A DNA stretch of 56,960 nucleotides. Source: an uncultured Bacteroidales bacterium. GTDB taxonomy: Bacteria; Bacteroidota; Bacteroidia; Bacteroidales; Bacteroidaceae. The stretch spans positions 1-56,960 of the forward strand of contig CADBXL010000047.1 of NCBI GenBank assembly GCA_902798615.1, in the 5' to 3' direction. Position 1 is the stretch's first letter. Each line of letters starts with the position of its first letter. The notes under the pieces are model-generated. The model worked only from the letters and a program-made list of their open reading frames with translations, did no database searches and was not told where the DNA came from. The translations under genes and the position numbers were made by a program. Of the stretch, positions 45,185-52,198 are shown one piece after another.

Positions 45185-46039
45185 CTATAGATTTGAAAAG
45201 ATATTCTCAAGTTCTTTTCTATGCGTTTTCTTTAATGCGTGTAGAAAGATATGTTTTTTGTTATTCTTGTCAATTAGGCAAATAGCTTTTCTGTCGATGT
45301 AAGCACCCGTCAATTCGCTTATTACAAACTCATTTGTACCAGCAAATATTATATTGCTTATTCTTATTTTGTTATCGTATATCTTAATGCCAGTAAGCTT
45401 TTTCAAGAGGAATAATCCCCATCCTATAAGGAACAGGATAAATATAATGCTGTTGTTTGAAAGAATAAACATTCGATACGCTATCAGTAAAATCATTAGT
45501 AGAGCTGTTATATTAGATGGAGAAGTTAATAGCTCAACTATATTAGGCTTATATTCTGCATTATATTGCTTAAATAAGAGTTCTTTTTCTTCGCAAGATA
45601 ATTTGGTCTTATTCTCACATAAGCCTACACTCTTATTCAGAGAAAGAAGATATTTGTTTAAACCAAAATACCAAGATCTTATTTTTACCACAGTTCCATC
45701 CTTTATGTGAATTTCAGTACAAACATCCTGATTCAATCCATTTTTGACTAATGTAAGTTTCTCAATATTTTCATGTTTTATGATTTTATTTGCCCATAAT
45801 GGATAATGAAAAACTAGTTTGTCTTCATATGTGGTGACAAGATATGGGGCAAAAACAAACATCATAAAAAGGCAAAACAGAAGTGCAAATATCAGCAAAG
45901 ATATATATATCATATCTTTAGTTTCATTATATCCAAAATCAATTTGAGTTCCACTACATACTGTATATAGAGACATTATTGTTGGACAAAGTGGAATTAG
46001 CATAATGAAAAGATACAAGCTAAAATGGTCTTTCTTCAT
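45185..46039 (-). CDS. Membrane protein with PH-like segments, unknown
   Basis: A 284-residue protein with two N-terminal hydrophobic helices (LYLFIMLIPLCPTIMSLYTV; YISLLIFALLFCLFMMFVFAPYLV), a cytoplasmic-type segment TTYEDKLVFHYPLWANKIIKHENIEKLTL resembling a bacterial PH domain, two more helices (ITALLMILLIAYRMFIL; IIFILFLIGWGLFLLKKL), and a second PH-like segment (KIYDNKIRISNIIFAGTNEFVISELTGAYI). The duplicated helix-pair plus PH-like arrangement suggests an internal duplication. Function unknown. It is AT-rich and sits in the patchwork region. Confidence 0.6.
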   Translation of the reverse strand: MKKDHFSLYLFIMLIPLCPTIMSLYTVCSGTQIDFGYNETKDMIYISLLIFALLFCLFMMFVFAPYLVTTYEDKLVFHYPLWANKIIKHENIEKLTLVKNGLNQDVCTEIHIKDGTVVKIRSWYFGLNKYLLSLNKSVGLCENKTKLSCEEKELLFKQYNAEYKPNIVELLTSPSNITALLMILLIAYRMFILSNNSIIFILFLIGWGLFLLKKLTGIKIYDNKIRISNIIFAGTNEFVISELTGAYIDRKAICLIDKNNKKHIFLHALKKTHRKELENIFSNL

Positions 46040-46107
46040 ATGAATAAAAGTTTAATTTGAATGTAATATGCCAAGATGAAATTGCATACAGAATGAGGGA
46101 TTTCATC

Positions 46108-46190
46108 TTTGCTATATTAAAACTTTCATTTTCCTCAGTATTAGACTCCATCTCAACGAATGAGAGGCCATGTTTCTTTATTTCTTTCAT
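46108..46190 (-). pseudogene. 5' fragment of the nuclease-like gene (second copy)
   Basis: On the minus strand this reads MKEIKKHGLSFVEMESNTEE and a few further residues, matching the start of the gene at 41733 with a constant offset of 4457 bases, and then similarity stops. Only about 27 codons survive. Confidence 0.75.
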
Positions 46191-46284
46191 AAGGTGATGT
46201 TTTTTATGATATGTGTTATTAGTAATTGTTTAGATGGTGCAAATATATACAAATTTTTCAAGAATTCATACAAAAACAGGGCGT

Positions 46285-46422
46285 TCATCTTGCAGATAGT
46301 TTAGCAACTTCCTCTTCTGCCCATTCTCTCTCCACGCGAGCTACCCACTCGCGTTTCTTGGCAATAGCAAGCTTCACGGCTGCAATAGCCTCTTCCCTTG
46401 TTTTGTACTTTATTGCTTTCAT
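46285..46422 (-). CDS. 45-residue helical protein, copy 2
   Basis: Same length and same predicted protein as the gene at 41804-41941; the single base difference seen is silent. In front of it the clean TTTGC promoter of copy 1 is absent (closest match CGATTTTGC near 46490). The downstream nuclease-like gene is reduced to a 27-codon fragment, yet this small gene is intact. Confidence 0.6.
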   Translation of the reverse strand: MKAIKYKTREEAIAAVKLAIAKKREWVARVEREWAEEEVAKLSAR

Positions 46423-46535
46423 AATGAAAATAATTTTATAAGAAAATTGACAAACAATGTATTTTGAGTCGCAAAATCGTAAGCATTACTTTGTTTGTAC
46501 TTCGTTGCTTTTCCTCTTTCCCTCCGAAGTAAATA

Positions 46536-46592
46536 CCATATAAATACCATAAAGATACCATATAAATACCATAAAGATACCATAAATTATGG
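46536..46592. repeat. 11-bp phased CCAT array 3
   Basis: CCAT starts at 46536, 46547, 46558, 46569 and 46580, all 11 bp apart, alternating units CCATATAAATA and CCATAAAGATA. The final ATGG at 46589 is 9 bp on and makes the palindrome ACCATAAATTATGGT. Confidence 0.9.
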
Positions 46593-46632
46593 TATTTTTA
46601 ATGTGTTTTAATGGTAAATATTTGGTCTTTTA

Positions 46633-46665
46633 TTTGGATTTTCTACGGACTTTCACTATCTTTGC
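46633..46665 (+). promoter_or_regulatory. Promoter of the 46707 gene
   Basis: TTTG at 46633-46636, a 20-base spacer and TATCTTTGC at 46657-46665. Confidence 0.85.
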
Positions 46666-46706
46666 AAAAAAATTAGATACTTCAATAATTAAAATCCAAA
46701 AGAAAT

Positions 46707-47552
46707 ATGGCAAGAGTAGAGAAGAATGGAAATTTTAGTGGCACGATTGACAATGTGGTTTACAGAAACTACAATGGTACAATTGTAGCTTGTCAAAAAC
46801 CGACAACTTATCGTGATGCGAAGGCTGAAGGGCAGGTCGTGTATAGAGTAAAAATGCGCAACATACAGAATATATATGCTGCGTTGAAGGAGGCTCTGAG
46901 AGGAAACTTTCAGGATAAGACGGGGCGACAGACCGACTATTCGCGTTTCCAAGGCGTTAATATGCAAAAGCCTGCCGTATATCTGAACAAGAATGAGGTT
47001 GCCATGAAAGCCCAGGTGGTGGCTCCGTATATCGTTTCGTTCGGTACTCTTCCTCAGATAGAATATGAGATTAAGGATAATTCTCTCGTGACAAATATCA
47101 GTCTCGGAAATCTCTCTATTACCGCTGATACTACGGTTTCAGAAATAGCTCTTGCTATTGTGAAGAATAATGATGGCTGGGAATATGATGATTGTCTTGA
47201 GTTTATGGTTGTCAGACAGTCGGAAGGAAAGATTCCAACTGCCAAATGTAGCTTTGCACATCTGTCACTCGACAGGAACGATACTTCTAAGTTGTCTGAG
47301 GCCCTTGTTGTTCGTAATACCAATCAGATAGAGCTTGGTTCAAGTGCGGAGGGCTTCCTTCAGATGAATGTTTCTGATAATGGCGGTTTCGCTGTAATAA
47401 GAAAACGTATGGCAAGCAAGGGACTAATGACATCTACACAGGAACTTGCAATCAACAATCCGTTGTTCGACCAATATCATAGTGAGAAAAACAAGCAAAA
47501 GGCTATGGACAGCTATGGGGTGAACAGGAATAAAAGCTTTCTTGTGCCATAG
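46707..47552 (+). CDS. Hypothetical protein, DUF6266-like N-terminus
   Basis: A 281-residue protein without a signal peptide, starting MARVEKNGNFSGTIDNVVYRNYNGTIVACQKPT. This small N-terminal pattern (Gly-rich turn, then VVYRNYNG and a polar strand) resembles DUF6266-type proteins of Bacteroidetes, though the match is by eye only. The middle and C-terminus form a beta-rich region (LVTNISLGNLSITADTTVSEIALAIVKNND; MNVSDNGGFAVIRKRM). A 62-bp piece of the gene was copied to 44889-44950. It has a full promoter immediately downstream of array 3. Function unknown. Confidence 0.6.
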   Translation: MARVEKNGNFSGTIDNVVYRNYNGTIVACQKPTTYRDAKAEGQVVYRVKMRNIQNIYAALKEALRGNFQDKTGRQTDYSRFQGVNMQKPAVYLNKNEVAMKAQVVAPYIVSFGTLPQIEYEIKDNSLVTNISLGNLSITADTTVSEIALAIVKNNDGWEYDDCLEFMVVRQSEGKIPTAKCSFAHLSLDRNDTSKLSEALVVRNTNQIELGSSAEGFLQMNVSDNGGFAVIRKRMASKGLMTSTQELAINNPLFDQYHSEKNKQKAMDSYGVNRNKSFLVP

Positions 47553-47559
47553 AGTTCAG

Positions 47560-47746
47560 TAAACTATGAATTGCCTGGAAGGCAACATCATTTGTAACCG
47601 GGGTGCATACTCGACGAAGGAGAGGATGCCCCCTCGCTATGTACTGTCCTCCAGACAGTTAAAGAAGTAGAGGTTTAATCCCCGCACATTCTCGTTTCAC
47701 TCGCATGTACGAGGTTACTAATCGTGCTGTCTTCCAGACAGTTTTT
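47560..47746. repeat. Non-coding repeat-like block with two GACAG hairpins
   Basis: The stretch contains GCCTGGAAGGC, a run like TTTGTAACCGGGGTGCATACTCG, CTGTC-CTCCA-GACAG and, at 47727-47741, CTGTC-TTCCA-GACAG followed by TTTTT. It looks like a degenerate interspersed Bacteroidetes element; I recall such blocks in other genomes but cannot verify it here. No gene supported. Confidence 0.4.
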
Positions 47747-47782
47747 ATTTTCGGAAGTTTATTTAAGTTATTACATAACTGA

Positions 47783-47825
47783 AAATTCTCAGACCTTGAA
47801 GAATATGCTTCTGGTCTGAGAATTT
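47783..47825. terminator. Bidirectional terminator between convergent genes
   Basis: AAATTCTCAGACC (47783-47795) pairs perfectly with GGTCTGAGAATTT (47813-47825). It lies between the gene ending at 47552 and the leftward symporter gene. Confidence 0.85.
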
Positions 47826-47859
47826 CTATTTTGAGAATATGATGAGATTTGAAGATGTT

Positions 47860-49071
47860 TTAGTCTTCGGGAGTAGGGGAGGCTGGCTCTTTATCGTAGC
47901 TGTTAACGATAGCAGCCACACATGAGTCTGACCATACGTTTTCGGCTGTCTCTATCATATCAATAATGGTGTAGATTGGAAGGATGATGCCGAGAATGGC
48001 TATCGGAGCTCCTACACCTGACATTAGAGAGAGGGTAAGGAAATAGCAGCCCATAGGGACTCCTGCGTTTCCTATCGCAGAGACAACGGAGATAACGATC
48101 CATAACAGGATAGTTGGTAACGTGATTGGTGTGCCGCCATTCTGCATCACGAAGAGAGAGGTTACGAGAATAAAGGCTGCACATCCGTTCATGTTTATCG
48201 TGGTGCATATAGGAAGAACGAAACGGGCGATGTTCTTGCGTACTCCCAGACGGGTCTCAGCACTTTCCATCGTTACAGGAAGGGTGGCTGCGCTACTCTT
48301 TGTGAAGAGAGCCATAAGTACGGCAGGCATCATTCTGCCTAACACGTGGATAGGATTCATGCCTCTTGACAAAAGGAACAGAGGCAGAACGACAAAGAAC
48401 TGGATTACGTTTCCTCCGATTACTACCAGTACGTATTTTCCGATAGAATCGGCAACAACACCTGCTGAAATCTGGGCTGAGAGTTGGGCAGAGAAGGCTA
48501 CGATACCAAGTGGAAGAGTCCAGATAAGGCCTCGGATGAGCAGGAACAGAAGCTCCTGAAGTCCTGACAATCCCTTTACCACTACAGCCTTATTCTCAGA
48601 TTCTGGCAGTTTTGACAAGCCAATACCTACAGCAAATGCGAGCAAGAGCAGAGAGAGGACGTTACCTTCAAGGATTGGTCGCACGATGTTGTTAGGTATG
48701 ATGCTGATTAGGTGGTCGAAATATGAGGTCTGAGGGGTTTCGGTATAGTCGGCACTATTGCTTATAGCCTCTAAAGGAAGGTTTCCTGGGGCAACCAACA
48801 CGAACAGTATTGCTCCTACGGCAGCAGCAGCAAAGGTTGTCAGTAGGGTATAAGTGAGTGTACGGCCGAAGATTCTGCCTGAGCCCTGAGAACCGAAGGT
48901 TGCAAAGGTGGTGATAACAGCCAGTACGATAGTAGGGACAGCCAATAGCTGAAACAGCCTTGTATAGACTGTTGCTATAAAGTCCATAGTTGTGTTGAGC
49001 CATCCAAGCCCTAACAGTCCTAATAGCGCACCCACTATGAGTGCTCCTATCCATATTAATGTTTTCTTCAT
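47860..49071 (-). CDS. Dicarboxylate/amino acid:cation symporter (DAACS family)
   Basis: A 403-residue inner-membrane secondary transporter of the GltPh fold, about eight membrane helices with two re-entrant hairpins. HP1 contains KSSAATLPVTME, helix 7 contains TTINMNGCAAF (the NMDGT-like motif, here NMNGC), and HP2 contains AIGNAGVPMGCYF. Members import C4-dicarboxylates, glutamate, aspartate or serine with Na+ or H+; the variant motif prevents a precise substrate call. It has its own promoter, so link to the SusCD operon beside it is only by position. Confidence 0.9.
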   Translation of the reverse strand: MKKTLIWIGALIVGALLGLLGLGWLNTTMDFIATVYTRLFQLLAVPTIVLAVITTFATFGSQGSGRIFGRTLTYTLLTTFAAAAVGAILFVLVAPGNLPLEAISNSADYTETPQTSYFDHLISIIPNNIVRPILEGNVLSLLLLAFAVGIGLSKLPESENKAVVVKGLSGLQELLFLLIRGLIWTLPLGIVAFSAQLSAQISAGVVADSIGKYVLVVIGGNVIQFFVVLPLFLLSRGMNPIHVLGRMMPAVLMALFTKSSAATLPVTMESAETRLGVRKNIARFVLPICTTINMNGCAAFILVTSLFVMQNGGTPITLPTILLWIVISVVSAIGNAGVPMGCYFLTLSLMSGVGAPIAILGIILPIYTIIDMIETAENVWSDSCVAAIVNSYDKEPASPTPED

Positions 49072-49228
49072 ATATTATGACGTGAGTTTGAGTTTGAGGA
49101 AAGTAAATTACCAGTAAATTAAAACCAGTAAATTATTATTTTTGAACACAGATTAAAGGATTATCTCGCTTGCGCTCGTGATTTGCATCTGTGAGATCTC
49201 AGATATCTGTGGTTAACTGAATCCGGTC

Positions 49229-49237
49229 GCAAAGATA
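49229..49237 (-). promoter_or_regulatory. Promoter of the symporter gene
   Basis: TATCTTTGC on the minus strand. Between it and the start codon are three imperfect copies of (CC)AGTAAATTA at about 49108-49138. Confidence 0.65.
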
Positions 49238-49253
49238 CGAATTTAAATTGAAA

Positions 49254-49333
49254 GTTCGGGCGCAAAGCTCCAAGAACTTTGACACCCGAACCGAATAAAG
49301 ATTAAAAAAATATATAACTTCACTAAGTGAAGC
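49254..49333 (-). terminator. Terminator region after the UroD-like gene
   Basis: CTTCACT/AGTGAAG at 49318-49332 is followed on the minus strand by an A/T-rich tract ending in seven T, a good terminator. A second hairpin GTTCGGG/CCCGAAC (49254-49291) lies just beyond. Confidence 0.7.
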
Positions 49334-49344
49334 GACAATATCGA

Positions 49345-50388
49345 TTACTTATGTGTCTGACGCCATGTGTGTGCATAGTCGATAACGGCACGAAGCTTCT
49401 CCCAGTCTGTATCGCCAGGAACTGTGCAGTCAGCACCGAGGATGAAGTTTGGCGCAGCATCCTTGAGAACCTTGTCAACTTCTGCCTTTGCCTCCTCAAG
49501 AGTACCCTTTGAGATTACGCCAAGACGCTCAAGACCACCGAAGATTGGACGACCGAAACGCTTCTGAGCCTCCTTGAGGTTGAGGGTAGAGCCGTCAGAG
49601 AACTTCAAAGGAACGTTGATGATGCTTGCTGGATAATCTGCATACTCATAGAGAGCCTCTGCATTCTTGTAAGGAGTACCATAGTCGCAGATGTGGAGGA
49701 TGTTGATAAGACCAATCTCGTTGGCAACCTCAGAAACGTGCTTGTCCCATGGGCGAATCTGCTCTTTCCAGATCTTTGGAGAGATTGTGTTACCATCGCC
49801 ACCCTGGCTTGATACGTAGAAGCCGTCAGCACCATGCTTTCGTGCAGAACGAAGATAGTTCTCGATAGAGAGTGAGAGGTTCTTGATAGCCTGTCCGAAA
49901 GCCTTTGGATCTTCCTCAATGAGCTTCTTGAAATCCTTGCCACGACCGAGAGTCTGGTGAGCAAGAGCGAGAGGAGAGTAAACGGTAGGAAGGATGAATG
50001 CCTCCTTGCCAAACTCGCGAGCGAGATCCTCGATAACTGCTACCTGTGGAGCAAAGAACTCTTCGCTATATACTGGAACCTTCTCCCAGTCCTTACCTGA
50101 CTGGATATCAATCTTTGGAACTGCGATTTCGTAGAATACCTTTACGAAATCCATGTTTGTAGCCTTATAGAATGCCTTGTGATCTTCTACTGCCTTACGA
50201 CCGAGCTTATTCTCGAAATGGAGGAAGAATCCTGCTGGAACATACTCGTTAGGACGGCTCTGGTCAAGAACCTGAAGGATACGCTCACGACGATTGTCAG
50301 CTACTGACTGCTGAGCGTTTACTGCCTGAATACCTGTTGTGGCTGCGATAAGAGCCACGATTGCTGTTTTAAAATTATTTGTCTTCAT
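49345..50388 (-). CDS. Exported UroD-fold protein with methyltransferase-type H-x-C...C residues
   Basis: A 347-residue protein of the uroporphyrinogen decarboxylase (UROD) superfamily with a signal peptide (IVALIAATTGIQAVNAQ, cleavage near residue 26). The HemE active-site motif RQAGRY is not present; the corresponding region reads VPAGFFLHFENKLGRKA. Instead His232-Ile-Cys234 (LHICDYG) and Cys321 (LGADCTVPGDTD) reproduce the H-x-C...C zinc site of MtaA/MtbA/CmuA-type methyltransferases, in their usual relative places. These are normally cytoplasmic, so an exported version is unusual. It is the last gene of the PstS-like - SusC - SusD operon, 68 bases after SusD. It may bind or act on a methylated or tetrapyrrole-like nutrient in the periplasm; this is inference. 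Confidence 0.75.
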   Translation of the reverse strand: MKTNNFKTAIVALIAATTGIQAVNAQQSVADNRRERILQVLDQSRPNEYVPAGFFLHFENKLGRKAVEDHKAFYKATNMDFVKVFYEIAVPKIDIQSGKDWEKVPVYSEEFFAPQVAVIEDLAREFGKEAFILPTVYSPLALAHQTLGRGKDFKKLIEEDPKAFGQAIKNLSLSIENYLRSARKHGADGFYVSSQGGDGNTISPKIWKEQIRPWDKHVSEVANEIGLINILHICDYGTPYKNAEALYEYADYPASIINVPLKFSDGSTLNLKEAQKRFGRPIFGGLERLGVISKGTLEEAKAEVDKVLKDAAPNFILGADCTVPGDTDWEKLRAVIDYAHTWRQTHK

Positions 50389-50456
50389 TGTTTATTATTT
50401 TTTTAATGTTTATTCTACTTTTAATCTTTACTCTATATTCTTTAATCTTTAATCAA

Positions 50457-52112
50457 TTACTGATACTCTGGTCCGTAAGGGCCGTCACCAGTCTCACCGC
50501 TGTAACCCCAGTTCTGTTCAAGGTTAGGGTTCAGGATAATCTGATCCTGTGGGAGAGGGAGAAGGTAGTTCTTTTTTGATACGTTCTGTATCTTTGTAGT
50601 CTTTGTTCCCTGAGTCTCAGCATCCGTAGGAGTGTTAGCCTTGACATACTTTACAAGGATATGCCAGCGGATAAGGTCGAACCATCTCTGACCTTCGAGA
50701 ACGAACTCTAGACGGCGCTCTTCGCGCAGACGCTCACGGAACTGCTCTTGTGTGAGACCTTTAAGGTCGAGGTCTGAACCATCGCTTGGCTTGTTCTGAA
50801 CATTGGTGTAAGGATTCCAGTAAGCACGACGGCGAACCTGGTTTATAGCATCATAAGCAGCTGCTGTAGGACCGTTTAGCTCATTCTCGGCCTCAGCCTT
50901 TATCAAGAGGATTTCTGCATAACGGATGATGACTGTATTTGTTGACTGACCGGCAGCATTACCGCTTGATTCCGGCTTCGCATAGTTAAGAGAGTCGATG
51001 TACTTACGGAAGCGTGGGATGGTGAAGACGAAATCCTTACCTGTGTTTGGATCGTAGAGTTTCTTTGCCCAAGAACCGTCGCGACGCTGGTCGCGTGGGT
51101 CTGTCTGCTCATAATACTTATCGCTTGTTGCCAGAAGTACAGGCTCGGCATCGCTCCAGTTGGTAGCAAAGACACAGTGGCCAGATACGTTTCCGTTGAT
51201 AGTTCTGTCATGCTCTACGGTAAAGATATGCTCTGGACCGTTCTTCTTATCAACTGACCAGTTGTCGATGAACTTGTCAAGCAGATGATACTTGCCTGAA
51301 TCTATGACCTTCTGTGCATAGTCGATAGCATTCTTGTAGTATTCCTTCTGATTAGCGCGACCTTTTTCTGTAAGAGTCTGTGCCCACACCAGATAAACCT
51401 TTGAGAGCAGAGCCTCAGCTGAGAGGCGTGAAGGCTTGCTATCGCGGTTAGAGTAGTTGTCAGGAAGGTTTTCTGCAGCTTTGAAATCGCTTACTATCTG
51501 CTCATAGACCTCGTCTATGCTGTTACGAGGAGCACCTTCACCCTCGCCATCGTGTAGAACGATAGGCACACCACCAAAGTATCTTACGAGATTGAAGTAC
51601 ATCAGACCGCGAAGGAAACGCGCCTCGTTGATGTAGTTCTCCTTTGACTGATCGTCAATCCAGTCGGCATCGGTGAGCTTGTCAATAACCACATTAGCAC
51701 GGTTGATAGCTGTATAGTGCTCTTCCCATGCATAGCCTACGAAGAGGTTTGTAGGCTGAATGGCGAAGTTTGAAAGCTCGCGGATATGAGCTGAGTTGGT
51801 CTGTGCACCAGCCTTCACATAGTCTGTCTGAAGATCGTTGATATATACGCTCTGGTTGTTGAACATACCATAGAATCCATCTACTGTGAATTCCTGATAG
51901 ATACCGTTGATAGCGGTCTCGATATCTTGCTTGCTCTTGTAGAAATTGTCCCTGTCTATAGAGCTGAGTGAGGTCTGGTCAAGGTCGGCGCAGGAGGTGA
52001 TAAGAAGAATAGACAAAGCAGCGACCCCTTTCTGCCCTGCGGGCTTCTTTCCCCATAAAGGGGCAAGAGGCTGGCGCAGTATGGACTTTATAGTATTTAT
52101 TAGTATATTCAT
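50457..52112 (-). CDS. SusD-like nutrient-binding outer-membrane lipoprotein
   Basis: SusD/RagB family, 551 residues from ATG 52112 (MNILINTIKSI). It forms the lid of the SusC transporter. The mature protein starts at the lipobox ITSC-ADLDQTS, then NFYKSKQDIETAINGIYQEF and the typical tetratricopeptide-like helices (RGLMYFNLVRYFGGVPIVL), RLSAEALLSKVYLVWA and the C-terminal REERRLEFVLEGQRWFDLIRW. The signal peptide is odd: between LINTIKSI and LSILLITSC there are about 20 residues rich in Pro, Gly and Lys (QPLAPLWGKKPAGQKG) encoded by a palindromic repeat, giving an n-region of about 33 residues. It follows SusC on the same strand. Confidence 0.92.
   Translation of the reverse strand: MNILINTIKSILRQPLAPLWGKKPAGQKGVAALSILLITSCADLDQTSLSSIDRDNFYKSKQDIETAINGIYQEFTVDGFYGMFNNQSVYINDLQTDYVKAGAQTNSAHIRELSNFAIQPTNLFVGYAWEEHYTAINRANVVIDKLTDADWIDDQSKENYINEARFLRGLMYFNLVRYFGGVPIVLHDGEGEGAPRNSIDEVYEQIVSDFKAAENLPDNYSNRDSKPSRLSAEALLSKVYLVWAQTLTEKGRANQKEYYKNAIDYAQKVIDSGKYHLLDKFIDNWSVDKKNGPEHIFTVEHDRTINGNVSGHCVFATNWSDAEPVLLATSDKYYEQTDPRDQRRDGSWAKKLYDPNTGKDFVFTIPRFRKYIDSLNYAKPESSGNAAGQSTNTVIIRYAEILLIKAEAENELNGPTAAAYDAINQVRRRAYWNPYTNVQNKPSDGSDLDLKGLTQEQFRERLREERRLEFVLEGQRWFDLIRWHILVKYVKANTPTDAETQGTKTTKIQNVSKKNYLLPLPQDQIILNPNLEQNWGYSGETGDGPYGPEYQ
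52024..52078. repeat. G/C-tract repeat inserted in the SusD signal-peptide coding region
   Basis: CCCCTTTCTGCCCTGCGGGC and CCCCATAAAGGGGCAAGAGG make a partly palindromic segment of the G/C-tract repeat style, in frame within the susD-like gene. Confidence 0.65.
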
Positions 52113-52198
52113 TTTCAATTATCTTTTATCTTTAATCGTTATTAATTAGTTTGTGCGGCTCCCTCCCTACGGAGGAAGGGTAGGGCTTAGGGGTTTTA

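Noticed and set aside
42470-46592. CRISPR-like arrays in the 11-bp repeats
   Set aside because: Repeat units are only 11 bp with no spacers and no cas genes in the window; the palindromic layout is different.
49345-50388. HemE (haem synthesis uroporphyrinogen decarboxylase)
   Set aside because: It has a signal peptide, lacks the RQAGRY active-site motif and is in a SusCD operon; only the fold is shared.
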